NCBI RefSeq assembly: GCF_002086515.1
Contig: NZ_MVHH01000006.1
Location: 62,001-126,000, forward strand
Reading direction: 5' to 3'
DNA from: Mycolicibacter arupensis
Lineage (GTDB): Bacteria; Actinomycetota; Actinomycetes; Mycobacteriales; Mycobacteriaceae
Length of the DNA stretch: 64,000 bases
Part shown: in pieces, positions 36,589-46,574 of the stretch
Numbering within the stretch: position 1 is the stretch's first letter
How the letters are laid out: every line of letters begins with the position of its first letter
Program-made: the position numbers and the translations under genes
The notes under the pieces: generated by a model
Told to the model about the DNA's origin: nothing
Database searches by the model: none
What the model saw: only the letters and a program-made list of their open reading frames with translations

Positions 36589-37752
36589 TTACTGGCTGGA
36601 CCGAACGCGGGCCGCCTCGGCCCGGCCGATCACCAATCGCATGATCTCGTTGGTGCCTTCCAGAATGCGGTGCACCCGCAGATCCCGGACGATTTTCTCC
36701 AGACCGTACTCGCGCAGATATCCATACCCGCCGTGCAGCTGCAACGCCTTGTCGGCGACGTCGAAGCACGCGTCGGTGACGTAGCGCTTGGCCATCGCGC
36801 ACAGCTCCACCTTGTCGGGGGAGTTGTTGTCGAGCGCGGTCGCCGCGCGCCACAGCAGCAGTCGTGACGTTTCCAGTGCGGTGGCCATGTCGGCCAGGGT
36901 GAACCGGATCGTCGGTTCGTCCAGCAGCGCCTTGCCGAATGCCGTCCGGTCGGCCAGGTAGCTGCCGGTCTTGTCGAAGGCTGCCTGGCCACCTCCCATC
37001 GAGCAGGCGGCGATGTTGATGCGGCCGCCGTTGAGGCCGTTCATGGCAATGTTGAACCCGTTGCCGTCGCCGTCTTCACCGCCGAGCATCGCCTCGGCCG
37101 GCACCCGCACGCCATCGAAGATCACCTGTGCCGTCGGCTGAGAATTCCAGCCCATCTTCTGCTCGGCAGCGCCGAAACTCAGCCCGGGAGTGTCTTTTTC
37201 GACGATGAACGTGGAAATACCCCGGGGCCCGTCACTGCCGGTTCGGGCCATCACCACATACACGTCGGACACGCCGGCGCCGGAGATGAACTGCTTGACG
37301 CCGTCGAGCACGTAGTCGCCTCCCGAGCGCACCGCGCGGGTGCTCAACGCGCTGGCATCCGATCCCGCCCCGGGTTCGGTGAGGCAGTAGCTGGCGACGT
37401 TCTCCATCGACGCCAATCGCGGAATCCAGCTCTTGCGCTGGTCTTCGGTGCCGTAGGTGTCGATCATCCAGGAACACATGTTGTGGATCGACAGGTAGGC
37501 GGCGATCACCGGGTCGGCGATCGAGAGCTGCTCGAAGATGCGCACCCCGTCCAGGCGCCGTAGCCCGGAGCCGCCCACGTCGTCGCGGCAATAGATCGCC
37601 GCCATTCCCAGCTGGGCCGCCTCCCGCATCACGTCGACCGGAAAATGATGGGTGGCATCCCATTCCAGCGCGTACGGAGCGAGGCGTTTGGCGGCAAAAG
37701 CCGCCGCGGTGTCGACGATCACGCGTTCTTCGTCATCCAAGGTCAAGTTCAT
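36589..37752 (-). CDS. fadE9: Acyl-CoA dehydrogenase, isobutyryl-CoA dehydrogenase type
   Basis: This 387-residue FAD enzyme of the short-chain acyl-CoA dehydrogenase class has CLTEPGAGSDASALSTRAVR (FAD/substrate site, about 129-148), the C-terminal LHGGYGYLREYGLEKIVRDL with the following RILEGTNEIMRLVIGR, and the position of the catalytic glutamate in this last motif. Between mmsA and mmsB its likely substrate is isobutyryl-CoA from valine. Ten base pairs separate it from mmsA. Confidence 0.92.
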   Translation of the reverse strand: MNLTLDDEERVIVDTAAAFAAKRLAPYALEWDATHHFPVDVMREAAQLGMAAIYCRDDVGGSGLRRLDGVRIFEQLSIADPVIAAYLSIHNMCSWMIDTYGTEDQRKSWIPRLASMENVASYCLTEPGAGSDASALSTRAVRSGGDYVLDGVKQFISGAGVSDVYVVMARTGSDGPRGISTFIVEKDTPGLSFGAAEQKMGWNSQPTAQVIFDGVRVPAEAMLGGEDGDGNGFNIAMNGLNGGRINIAACSMGGGQAAFDKTGSYLADRTAFGKALLDEPTIRFTLADMATALETSRLLLWRAATALDNNSPDKVELCAMAKRYVTDACFDVADKALQLHGGYGYLREYGLEKIVRDLRVHRILEGTNEIMRLVIGRAEAARVRSSQ

Positions 37753-37762
37753 GGCAGTGGCT

Positions 37763-39283
37763 CTATTCCATTGTGGGGATGTGGAACTCGGCGCCGTCCT
37801 TGATGCCCGAGGGCCAGCGCTGCGTAACGGTCTTCACCTTCGTGTAGAAGGTGACCGATGCCGTCCCGTGCTGGTTGAGGTCGCCGAAACCGGACCGTTT
37901 CCAACCGCCGAAGGTGTGATAGGCCACGGGCACCGGAATCGGCACGTTCACCCCGACCATGCCGACCTGCACCCGGGAGGTGAAGTCGCGGGCCGTGTCG
38001 CCGTCGCGGGTGAAGATCGCCACCCCGTTGCCGTACTCGTGGTCGCTGGGCAGTCGCAGGGCTTCTTCGTAGTCGTCGGCGCGCACGATGCACAGCACCG
38101 GGCCGAAGATCTCGTCGGTGTAGATCGACATGTCGGTGGTGACATGGTCGAACAGCGACGGCCCGGCGAAGTAGCCGCCGGTCAGGTCGGCGTCGCCGAA
38201 CTGGGAGTCGTCACTGGCGCGTTCGCGGCCGTCGATCACCAGATCGGCGCCGGCGGCCACTCCTTGGGCGATGTAGTCGTTGACCCGGTCCAGAGCGGCC
38301 CGAGTGACCAGCGGGCCGTAGTCGGCCTTGGGGTCCAGGCTGTGGCCGACCCGCAGACCGTTGATGCGTTCGGTCAGCCGAGACCGCAGGCGCTCGGCGG
38401 TCTGCTCGCCGACGGGAACCGCCACCGAGATCGCCATGCAGCGCTCGCCGGCACTGCCGTAGCCGGCGCCGATCAGCGCGTCGACGGCCTGGTCCAGATC
38501 GGCGTCGGGCATCACGATCATGTGGTTCTTGGCGCCGCCGAAGCACTGGGCGCGCTTGCCGTTGGCCGTGGCAGTGGAATAGATGTACTGGGCGATGTCG
38601 GAGCTGCCGACGAAGCCGATCGCGGCGACGTCCCGATGGTGCAGCAGGGCGTCGACGGCCTCCTTGTCGCCGTGCACCACCTGCAGTACCCCGGGCGGGA
38701 GCCCGGCCTCGACGAAAAGCTCGGCGAGTCGCACCGGCACCGACGGGTCACGCTCGGACGGCTTGAGGATGAAGGCGTTTCCGCAGGCCAGGGCCGGTCC
38801 GGCCTGCCACAGCGGGATCATTGCCGGGAAGTTGAACGGGGTGATCCCGGCGACCACGCCCAGTGGCTGGCGCAGCGAGAACACGTCGATGCCCGGGCCG
38901 GCGCTCTCGGTGTGCTCGCCCTTGAGCAGGTGCGGGATGCCGACGCAGAACTCGATCACCTCGATGCCGCGCTGGATGTCGCCACGGGCGTCCTCGAGGG
39001 TCTTGCCGTGTTCGCGGGAGAGCAGCTCGGCCAGTTCATCGACGTGGGTGTTGACCAGGTCGATGAATCGCATCAGCACGCGTGCGCGGCGCTGGGGGTT
39101 GTAGGCGGCCCAATCGCGCTGGGCCGCGGCTGCCGAGGTCACCGCGGCGTCGACATCGGCGGTGTTGGCCAGCGGCAGGGTGGCCTGCACCTCGCCGGTG
39201 TTGGGGTCGAACACATCCGTGGCGCGTTGTGAGGTGCCGGAGATTCGGCGGCCGTCGATGAAGTGCGGAATCTGGCGGGTCAT
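37763..39283 (-). CDS. mmsA: Methylmalonate-semialdehyde dehydrogenase (CoA-acylating)
   Basis: The enzyme converts methylmalonate semialdehyde to propionyl-CoA, feeding mycolate-cell methyl-branched lipid metabolism. It is a member of the aldehyde dehydrogenase superfamily with 506 residues from ATG 39283. The catalytic cysteine is C282 in GSAGERCMAISVAV, and the PFNFPAMIPLWQAGPALACG segment (149-168) binds NAD. The open frame upstream of 39283 crosses the 18-bp palindrome and is not coding. First gene of the mmsA-fadE9-mmsB operon. Confidence 0.94.
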   Translation of the reverse strand: MTRQIPHFIDGRRISGTSQRATDVFDPNTGEVQATLPLANTADVDAAVTSAAAAQRDWAAYNPQRRARVLMRFIDLVNTHVDELAELLSREHGKTLEDARGDIQRGIEVIEFCVGIPHLLKGEHTESAGPGIDVFSLRQPLGVVAGITPFNFPAMIPLWQAGPALACGNAFILKPSERDPSVPVRLAELFVEAGLPPGVLQVVHGDKEAVDALLHHRDVAAIGFVGSSDIAQYIYSTATANGKRAQCFGGAKNHMIVMPDADLDQAVDALIGAGYGSAGERCMAISVAVPVGEQTAERLRSRLTERINGLRVGHSLDPKADYGPLVTRAALDRVNDYIAQGVAAGADLVIDGRERASDDSQFGDADLTGGYFAGPSLFDHVTTDMSIYTDEIFGPVLCIVRADDYEEALRLPSDHEYGNGVAIFTRDGDTARDFTSRVQVGMVGVNVPIPVPVAYHTFGGWKRSGFGDLNQHGTASVTFYTKVKTVTQRWPSGIKDGAEFHIPTME

Positions 39284-39294
39284 GGCGGCCAGAA

Positions 39295-39312
39295 TACTAG
39301 GACGTCCTAGTA
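39295..39312. promoter_or_regulatory. mmsA: Perfect 18-bp palindrome over the mmsA promoter (TetR-type operator candidate)
   Basis: TACTAGGACGTCCTAGTA is fully self-complementary. On the minus strand its right part supplies TAGTAT, a good -10 box ten bases before the mmsA ATG, so a bound protein would block RNA polymerase. Size and symmetry fit a TetR-family dimer site. No tetR gene is in the window, so the regulator is encoded elsewhere. Confidence 0.75.
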
Positions 39313-39403
39313 AATGCGAGGGGGGCGATGCTCGAGTGTGCGAATTTGTGGTGTTCGCTACCGTCTGGCCGACCAAGGCGCACAGCCGGGGAGACGAGCG
39401 GCT

Positions 39404-39976
39404 CTAGCGCGGGTCCCAGGTGGGCAGCAACCCGGCGGCACGCACCTGCGCCAACGACGGCGCGTCGGCGTCCCGCTCGGAGAGCAGCGGAGGGTGAACG
39501 CCCGGCCAGTCGATGCCGATCGCTGGGTCGGTCGGGCAGATGGTGTGTTCGCGCTGAGGGTCGTACTCCGCTGAGCAGAGGTACATGACGGTCGAATCAT
39601 CTTGCAGCGCAAGGAATCCGTGAGCCAGGCCCGCGGCCAAGTACACCGACCGGCGGTCTTTGGCGTCCAGCAGTACTCCATCCCAGCGGCCATAGGTCGG
39701 CGAACCGACCCGAATGTCGACGACGACGTCGAAGACCGAACCCGACAGGCAGGTCACGTATTTGGCCTGGCCTGGCGGGACCTCGGCAAAGTGCAGGCCT
39801 CGCAGTACGCCGGCACGGGACACCGAGCAGTTGGCCTGGCGCAGGTCGAATCGGTGCCCGGCGAACTCGGTGAACTCGTGGTCGGTGAACCATTCGAAGA
39901 ACAGTCCGCGAGCATCGGCATGCTGAGCGGGAGTGAGCTCCCATGCTCCGGGGATGGTCAGCTCGCGCGCGCCCAT
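39404..39976 (-). CDS. rmlC: dTDP-4-dehydrorhamnose 3,5-epimerase
   Basis: Third enzyme of dTDP-rhamnose synthesis; rhamnose links arabinogalactan to peptidoglycan in mycobacteria and is essential. The 190-residue cupin has VLRGLHFAEVPPGQAKYVTC (about 57-76) with the catalytic histidine, VDIRVGSPTYGRWDG, and LAAGLAHGFLALQDDSTVMY. It begins one base after the rmlB stop (TGACATG) and ends 120 bp before mmsA. M. tuberculosis has the same rmlB-rmlC pair (Rv3464-Rv3465). Confidence 0.93.
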   Translation of the reverse strand: MGARELTIPGAWELTPAQHADARGLFFEWFTDHEFTEFAGHRFDLRQANCSVSRAGVLRGLHFAEVPPGQAKYVTCLSGSVFDVVVDIRVGSPTYGRWDGVLLDAKDRRSVYLAAGLAHGFLALQDDSTVMYLCSAEYDPQREHTICPTDPAIGIDWPGVHPPLLSERDADAPSLAQVRAAGLLPTWDPR

Positions 39977-39977
39977 G

Positions 39978-41473
<1,496 letters not shown>

Positions 41474-41499
41474 CGGGTCTCCCGGCCGTTGTGCTGCAG

Positions 41500-41519
41500 T
41501 TTGACAGCATAGTGTCAAA
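41500..41519. promoter_or_regulatory. MarR operator candidate (7-6-7 inverted repeat)
   Basis: TTTGACAgcatagTGTCAAA, perfect 7-bp arms around a 6-bp centre, in the gap between the divergent marR and DUF1398 genes. TTGACA within it also matches a -35 box for the rightward gene. Confidence 0.75.
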
Positions 41520-41564
41520 ATGACACCGTATGGTCATCCTGAACCGGTGTGCCGAGGAGCGAAC

Positions 41565-41996
41565 ATGAACAGCGTCGAACGTCTGGCCCAAGCCCAGCGT
41601 CACGGGATGCACATCCGGCCCGAGACGCACGGATTTCCCTACCTGGCCGAGGCCCTGCGACTGGCAGGAGTGCGGCTGATCCGCTTCGATGTCGCCTCGG
41701 GCGGCGCGCTCTACGTCATGGACAGCGGGGTGGTCCACCAACCGGGCGGTCCGCTGCACGGCGAGCCGGTTGCGGTGGCACAGTTCGATCAGCAGGCCCT
41801 GGTGTCGGCGATCGACGCCGACAAAGCGGGCGCGATCACCTTCCCAGAGTTCCTCCGCCGATGCTGGACGGCCGGTGTGGTCGGCTACGAGGTCGACACG
41901 ATCGAGCGCACCTGTACGTACTTCGGCGCCCCCGATGGACGGTATGTGGAGAGCTACCCGGCGGTGACGCTTGACCGGCTTACCAACCCCGGGTAG
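41565..41996 (+). CDS. DUF1398 family protein
   Basis: Function unknown. The 143-residue protein belongs to the DUF1398 family (sometimes labelled phage envelope protein, with no evidence here for phage). Recognisable parts are HGFPYLAEALRLAGVRLIRF and FPEFLRRCWTAGVVGYEVDT. GAGGAG lies seven bases before ATG 41565; the frame is open from 41520 without a better start. It is divergent from a MarR gene that likely controls it. Confidence 0.75.
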   Translation: MNSVERLAQAQRHGMHIRPETHGFPYLAEALRLAGVRLIRFDVASGGALYVMDSGVVHQPGGPLHGEPVAVAQFDQQALVSAIDADKAGAITFPEFLRRCWTAGVVGYEVDTIERTCTYFGAPDGRYVESYPAVTLDRLTNPG

Positions 41997-42012
41997 GCCC
42001 GCGTTGGCGGGC
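41997..42012. terminator. Short hairpin between the DUF1398 gene and the LLM oxidoreductase
   Basis: GCCCGC-GTTG-GCGGGC, a perfect 6-bp stem filling the 18-bp gap between convergent stops. Possible bidirectional terminator; short and without T tract. Confidence 0.5.
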
Positions 42013-42014
42013 TC

Positions 42015-42872
42015 TCAGTCGCGCGGGGTCAGTCCCAACGGCCCGGCCAGGGCCGTCAGCGTCGGCAACAGGTTCTCCCAGCCGCCCAGCACCTGGATGG
42101 CCACTTGGTCCGCGCCGGCTTGCAGGTGTTCGTCCAACCGAGCGGCGATCTGATCGGCGGTGCCGTGGGCCACGACCGCATCGATCAACGCGTCACTGCC
42201 GGGCGAACGTACGTCGCTGTCGTCGAAGCCCAGCCGGTGCCAGTTGTTGACGTAATTGGACAGTCGCAGGTAGAAGTCGACCGCCTCGCGCCCGGTCTCG
42301 CGTGCTGCGGAGGCGTCGGTCGAGAGCACCACCTTGTGCTCGGGTGCCAGGAACACCGAAGGGCCCACCTGTTCGCGGGCGCTTGCGGTGTGTTCCGGGG
42401 TGGTCAGGTACGGGTGCGCTCCCGCGCTTCGCTCTGCCGCCAGCTTCAAGACCTTGGGTCCCAGCGCTGCCAGCACCCGGCGGCTGGTGGGAACCCCGGC
42501 CTCGTCGAGCACATCCAGGTAGTCGGTCAGTGCCGTATACGGGCTGCGATATTCGGCGGTGGCTTCGGGGTGGCCGACGCCGACACCGAGCACGAACCGG
42601 TTCGGGTAGGCCGCTTCGATGCGGTGGTAGGACTCCGCGACCTGGTGGGCGGGGGCCGACCAGACGTTGACGATTCCGGTGGCCACCTGCAGGGTCGACG
42701 TCGCCGCGAGTAGCGGCTCGACGAACGCCAGATCCGCAGCGGGGGAGCCGCCCACCCAGATCGCTCCGTACCCCAACCGCTCGATCTCGGCGGCCTGCTG
42801 CGGCGTGGGCGATCCGAACGTCCACGCGGCGTAGCGGCCCAACTCGGGCTTGAGTGCGAACGTGTCCGACAT
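42015..42872 (-). CDS. LLM-class F420-dependent oxidoreductase (Rv3463-like)
   Basis: This 285-residue luciferase-like TIM-barrel protein has the N-terminal RYAAWTFGSPTPQQAAEIERL, IERLGYGAIWVGGSPAADLAFV and VLGVGVGHPEATAEY motifs typical of coenzyme F420-using mycobacterial members. The substrate is unknown. A GGAGGAG Shine-Dalgarno precedes ATG 42872. M. tuberculosis Rv3463 has the same position near infA and rmlB. Confidence 0.85.
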   Translation of the reverse strand: MSDTFALKPELGRYAAWTFGSPTPQQAAEIERLGYGAIWVGGSPAADLAFVEPLLAATSTLQVATGIVNVWSAPAHQVAESYHRIEAAYPNRFVLGVGVGHPEATAEYRSPYTALTDYLDVLDEAGVPTSRRVLAALGPKVLKLAAERSAGAHPYLTTPEHTASAREQVGPSVFLAPEHKVVLSTDASAARETGREAVDFYLRLSNYVNNWHRLGFDDSDVRSPGSDALIDAVVAHGTADQIAARLDEHLQAGADQVAIQVLGGWENLLPTLTALAGPLGLTPRD

Positions 42873-42898
42873 CGTGGCTCCTCCTATGTCCCTGGCGG

Positions 42899-44356
42899 CT
42901 ACTCGGTGGGCAGCGGAGCGGCCTCGGCGACCTGCGGTGGCTCGGAAGAACGCGGACGCAGCATGGCCGCCACGTCCACCCCCGATGCCTTGAGGGTCTC
43001 CAGCACCTTGGCGATGCCCAGGGGACTGATACCCAGCAGGCCGCCGACCGCATCCTGGGCATCGCCGGCACCGCCGATGATCGACAGCCGCTCGATGTCC
43101 GACAGCGGCGCGGCGGCAGCCTCGGTGGCCTGCACCACCGCTGCCAAGACGTCGGGCAGCATCAGCATCCGGGCCGCTTCCGTGGTGTAGCTGTTGAGGG
43201 CGTAGGCGATCTCTTTCTTGCCCTCGGCCTCGGCGAGCAGCTTGGCCTTGGCGCCGTCTGCCTCGGCCTGACGCTCCACCCGCAGCGCGTCGGCGGCCGC
43301 TTTCCGGGCGTCGGCCTCGGCCACACCCGCCTGCCGGGCCGCCTCCGCCTGGGCCTGCGCCGCCAGAATCGCGGCCTGGCGCTGTCCCTCGGCGCGGGCC
43401 ACGTCGGCTTGGCGCTGCGCTTCGGCGGGGGCGATCACATCGGCCTGCAGAGCGGCCTGGGCCTGCTCGGCGCGCCGCTGCTCCACCTCGATGCGGGCCT
43501 GCACCCGGGCGGCCTCGGCCTGCTCGACCGCGATGCCGACGTCCTTCTCGGCGCGGGCGTGCGCCAGTGGACCGGCCTGGTCTGCTTGGGCGTTCTCGGC
43601 CTCGGTCTGCGCACGCAGCCGGGCCAGCTCGACGTCGCGCCGCTGATTGGCGGTGGCGATCGCGGTGTCGGCCTCGGCCTGGGCGACCGACCCCTCCTGA
43701 CGGGCCTTGGCCGACTGGATCTGGGCGTCCCGCTCGGCCTCGGCGGTGCCGACCGTGGCGTCCCGTTTCACCTCGGCGATACGGCGCTGGCCCAGCGATT
43801 CGAGATAGCCGTTGCGGTCGGAGATTCCGGCGATCTTGAGGACGTCGACTTCCATGCCGATGCGGGCGAGGTCGGTGCCGGCCTCCTCGACCACGCTGCG
43901 GGCCAGCGTGTCGCGGTTGGAGTTGAGATCCTCGACGGTCATCGTCGCGGTGATACCGCGCAGGCTGCCGGCGAGGATGTCGTTGATCTGGCGCTGCAGG
44001 TCGTCGAGATCCGAGGTCAGGAAGCGCTGCACCGCGGTCTGCACGGCTTCGTCGGCCGAGCCGATCCGGACCAGGCCGACGGCCTCCACGTTGACCGGCA
44101 CGCCGTTGTTGGACAGCGCGTTCTGCAGGTTGATGCTGACGTTGAACGGCTCCAGGCTCATGATGTCGACGCGCTCGATGCCCGGCATCCGGAACCTGGC
44201 CCCGCCGCGCACCACCTTCGGCTGGCCGCGACCGGTGAACACCGCGACCTCGTTGGGCGGGACCTTGACGTAGTTCTGGACGTAGATCATCGGCAACACA
44301 ACCAGCAGCAGCAGGGCTGCGACGGTGCTGATGGTCACGATCAAGACAAGGGACAC
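42899..44356 (-). CDS. Flotillin-like SPFH-domain membrane protein
   Basis: Flotillins organise membrane microdomains. The 485-residue protein has one N-terminal transmembrane helix (about 3-25), an SPFH/band 7 domain (about 28-190, with VFTGRGQPKVVRGGARFRMP) and a long Ala/Glu/Gln-rich coiled coil (about 200-390, repeats such as AEAERDAQIQSAKARQEG). The frame is open to 44548, but GTG 44356 follows GAGAGG and places the membrane helix at the start; the extra upstream part overlaps the NfeD gene. The NfeD-like partner lies 22 bp upstream, the usual pairing. Confidence 0.85.
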   Translation of the reverse strand: MSLVLIVTISTVAALLLLVVLPMIYVQNYVKVPPNEVAVFTGRGQPKVVRGGARFRMPGIERVDIMSLEPFNVSINLQNALSNNGVPVNVEAVGLVRIGSADEAVQTAVQRFLTSDLDDLQRQINDILAGSLRGITATMTVEDLNSNRDTLARSVVEEAGTDLARIGMEVDVLKIAGISDRNGYLESLGQRRIAEVKRDATVGTAEAERDAQIQSAKARQEGSVAQAEADTAIATANQRRDVELARLRAQTEAENAQADQAGPLAHARAEKDVGIAVEQAEAARVQARIEVEQRRAEQAQAALQADVIAPAEAQRQADVARAEGQRQAAILAAQAQAEAARQAGVAEADARKAAADALRVERQAEADGAKAKLLAEAEGKKEIAYALNSYTTEAARMLMLPDVLAAVVQATEAAAAPLSDIERLSIIGGAGDAQDAVGGLLGISPLGIAKVLETLKASGVDVAAMLRPRSSEPPQVAEAAPLPTE

Positions 44357-44378
44357 GATTACTGCCTCTCCGGCTGAA

Positions 44379-44873
44379 TTACTGAGCGGGTACTGCGACG
44401 ACGTGGACGTACTCGGCGTCGACATCGGCGATGTAGACGCGGGTGGCTTTGGCGAGGTGCTGCGACTCCGGGCTGACAGCACGGGATCGGACCCGGTTGC
44501 CGTCCGGGTCGACGAAGGCGATCTCGCCCCAGCCTCCGGGCGGAACATCGATGGTCACGGTGCCCAGCAGGCCGATGTAGGACGTTCGACCGTGCTGGGA
44601 GTTGGACTCCTGTCGACGCAGGTAGGGCAGCACCACACCGTGCAGGAGGGTGGCCAGCGCGACTCCGCTCCCGATTCCCAGGACGGCGGCGGGCAGGGCG
44701 CCGAACCCGGCCCAGGTCCCCACCAGGCCACCGGCACCCGTTCCTACCAGGGCGGCAGACACGCCGGTCAGGCTCAGAAACGGCAGCCCGTCGTGGCCGA
44801 TATCGGTCAGCAGCAAGGCAGTGAGCAGGGCGATGGCACCGACGGCGAATGCCGCCAGATACACAGCCGTCAC
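44379..44873 (-). CDS. NfeD-like membrane protein, partner of flotillin
   Basis: The product has a membrane part (hydrophobic segments at about 3-23, 34-50 and 54-75) and a C-terminal OB-like domain (about 95-160: YIGLLGTVTIDVPPGGWGEI through YVHVVAVPAQ). NfeD proteins act with SPFH proteins; this pair is co-transcribed. Start choice is uncertain: AGGAGG at 44878-44883 supports GTG 44873 (MTAVYLAAFAVGAIA, 164 residues), while ATG 44936 would add 21 residues. Confidence 0.75.
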   Translation of the reverse strand: MTAVYLAAFAVGAIALLTALLLTDIGHDGLPFLSLTGVSAALVGTGAGGLVGTWAGFGALPAAVLGIGSGVALATLLHGVVLPYLRRQESNSQHGRTSYIGLLGTVTIDVPPGGWGEIAFVDPDGNRVRSRAVSPESQHLAKATRVYIADVDAEYVHVVAVPAQ

Positions 44874-44970
44874 CACACCTCCTAGGAGATCGAACGGCGA
44901 CCGGCCGACGGTCGCTGCATCATTTGTCCGGCCCATCCTTGCATGCCGGTGTGCGTGCGAGCCCGGCATT

Positions 44971-44999
44971 TTGGCGTGGGAGGCCGAAGCGGGTATCGT
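44971..44999 (+). promoter_or_regulatory. infA: Candidate promoter of infA
   Basis: TTGGCG (44971-44976) and TATCGT (44994-44999) are separated by 17 bp. The predicted leader of about 170 nt before infA has no ORF of note. The remainder of the 300-bp gap upstream holds the divergent NfeD start region. Confidence 0.55.
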
Positions 45000-45175
45000 A
45001 GGTCGACGGTGCGGCGTCCGCGTCGACTCTTTGCGTGCCCAGTCTGAGATTCTTCGGGTTCTACCTGGAATTTCCTGTCACCGGCCCACGTTTTGCAGTC
45101 GTAGTCGACGCTGCGCTGTGGCGGGCGCATGCACACGCGACAAGTAAGTCAGACACGGAGGATCGCCGGAGAGTA

Positions 45176-45397
45176 ATGGCCAAAAAAGACGGTGCAATCG
45201 AGGTCGAGGGTCGAGTGGTCGAGCCCCTGCCCAATGCGATGTTTCGCATTGAGCTGGAGAACGGTCACAAGGTGCTCGCTCACATCAGCGGCAAGATGCG
45301 GCAGCACTACATCCGCATCCTGCCGGAAGACCGGGTGGTCGTGGAGCTGTCGCCCTATGACCTGTCCCGCGGACGCATCGTCTACCGGTACAAGTAG
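45176..45397 (+). CDS. infA: Translation initiation factor IF-1
   Basis: This 73-residue S1-type OB-fold protein blocks the A site during initiation. The sequence [20 protein letters not shown] to [16 protein letters not shown] is full length. The ATG at 45176 lies inside a longer open frame and follows GGAGAG. It is followed 56 bp later by rpmJ. Confidence 0.97.
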
Positions 45398-45453
45398 CTC
45401 CCCACCGCCGTCGAAGTACGTCAACCAGCGATTAGAACAGGACCACAGCAGCC

Positions 45454-45567
45454 GTGAAGGTGAACCCCAGCGTCAAGCCGATCTGCGACAAATGCAGGGT
45501 GATTCGTCGGCACGGCCGGGTCATGGTGATCTGCGCGGACCCGCGCCACAAGCAGCGTCAGGGCTAG
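45454..45567 (+). CDS. rpmJ: 50S ribosomal protein L36 (bL36), zinc-binding form
   Basis: Too short to be found by length: GTG 45454 to TAG 45567 encodes 37 residues starting [20 protein letters not shown]. The zinc ligands C11, C14, C27 and H32 (ICDKC and ICADPRH) are all present, so this is the C+ form. Position between infA and rpsM is the standard one. Confidence 0.96.
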   Translation: MKVNPSVKPICDKCRVIRRHGRVMVICADPRHKQRQG

Positions 45568-45768
45568 CGACACAGATCGTCGGCCCGGCCTAGCCGGGCT
45601 CCCGCCACAACTGAATGCAGACCTCCCAGTACCAGTGAGCTGGCTGGCATCTTTTAGAGATGGGCCGGCTCACCCACGCCCGGATCGGAGGCCGGGCCCC
45701 GGAGCAGTTGGCCGGGAACGGGCTGGGATCACAACCTCCGCAACGAAGATGAAAGGGGCATGCCCCCC
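45568..45768 (+). other. Gap between rpmJ and rpsM with hairpins
   Basis: About 200 bp without a gene. GCCCGGC (45583-45589) and GCCGGGC (45593-45599) form a perfect 7-bp stem with loop CTA, a likely terminator or attenuator after rpmJ. A second stem, GCCCGG/CCGGGC (45678-45683 and 45692-45697), lies in the rpsM leader. CTTTTAGAGATG near 45650-45662 could contain a -10 for rpsM. GAAAGGGG at 45751-45758 is the rpsM Shine-Dalgarno. Confidence 0.5.
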
Positions 45769-46143
45769 ATGGCTCGACTTGTAGGCGTCGACCTGCCGCG
45801 CGATAAGCGCATGGAGATCGCGCTGACCTATATCTACGGCATCGGCCGTACTCGTTCCAACGAAATCCTGGCTGCGACCGGTATCGACAAGGACCAGCGC
45901 AGCAAGGACCTGACCGACGACCAGCTCACCCAGTTGCGTGACTACATCGAGCGCAACCTGAAGGTTGAGGGCGACTTGCGCCGCGAGGTGCAGGCGGACA
46001 TCCGCCGGAAGATCGAGATCGGCTGCTACCAGGGCCTGCGGCACCGTCGCGGTCTGCCGGTGCGCGGCCAGCGGACCAAGACCAACGCGCGCACCCGCAA
46101 GGGTCCCAAGCGCACCATCGCCGGTAAGAAGAAGGCCAGGTAA
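45769..46143 (+). CDS. rpsM: 30S ribosomal protein S13 (uS13)
   Basis: S13 (124 residues) forms subunit bridges and contacts the P-site tRNA. It starts [20 protein letters not shown] and ends in the basic [14 protein letters not shown] tail. Of the two in-frame ATG codons, 45769 has a ten-base spacing from GAAAGGGG, while 45760 has only one, so 45769 is chosen. First gene of the alpha operon. Confidence 0.97.
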   Translation: MARLVGVDLPRDKRMEIALTYIYGIGRTRSNEILAATGIDKDQRSKDLTDDQLTQLRDYIERNLKVEGDLRREVQADIRRKIEIGCYQGLRHRRGLPVRGQRTKTNARTRKGPKRTIAGKKKAR

Positions 46144-46148
46144 TCGTC

Positions 46149-46559
46149 ATGCCACCGAAGAAAGCGACCGGGCCCAAGAAGGGTCAGAAGACCCGGCGGC
46201 GGGAAAAGAAGAACATCCCGCATGGTGCCGCTCACATCAAGAGCACCTTCAACAACACGATCGTGACGATCACCGACCCGCAGGGCAATGTGATCGCGTG
46301 GGCGTCGTCGGGCCACGTGGGCTTCAAGGGCTCGCGCAAGTCCACCCCGTTCGCCGCGCAGCTGGCCGCCGAGAACGCTGCCCGCAAGGCGCAGGAGCAC
46401 GGCGTGAAGAAGGTCGACGTGTTCGTCAAGGGCCCGGGTTCGGGCCGCGAGACCGCGATCCGTTCGCTGCAGGCCGCGGGCCTGGAGGTCGGTGCCATTT
46501 CTGACGTCACGCCGCAGCCGCACAACGGTTGCCGTCCGCCCAAGCGGCGCCGGGTCTAG
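46149..46559 (+). CDS. rpsK: 30S ribosomal protein S11 (uS11)
   Basis: S11 (136 residues) lies on the platform of the 30S subunit. A Lys-rich N-terminus ([20 protein letters not shown]) precedes the conserved [20 protein letters not shown] and the C-terminal [18 protein letters not shown]. It begins five bases after rpsM. Confidence 0.98.
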   Translation: MPPKKATGPKKGQKTRRREKKNIPHGAAHIKSTFNNTIVTITDPQGNVIAWASSGHVGFKGSRKSTPFAAQLAAENAARKAQEHGVKKVDVFVKGPGSGRETAIRSLQAAGLEVGAISDVTPQPHNGCRPPKRRRV

Positions 46560-46574
46560 GAGGTTTAGGAAAAC

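Noticed and set aside
37652..39232. 526-residue plus-strand frame opposite mmsA
   Set aside because: Antisense to a clear aldehyde dehydrogenase; His/Gly/Asp-rich composition is typical of shadow frames at this GC content.
42854..44377. 507-residue plus-strand frame opposite the flotillin gene
   Set aside because: Leu/Gly/His-rich shadow without domains; the minus strand encodes a clear SPFH protein.
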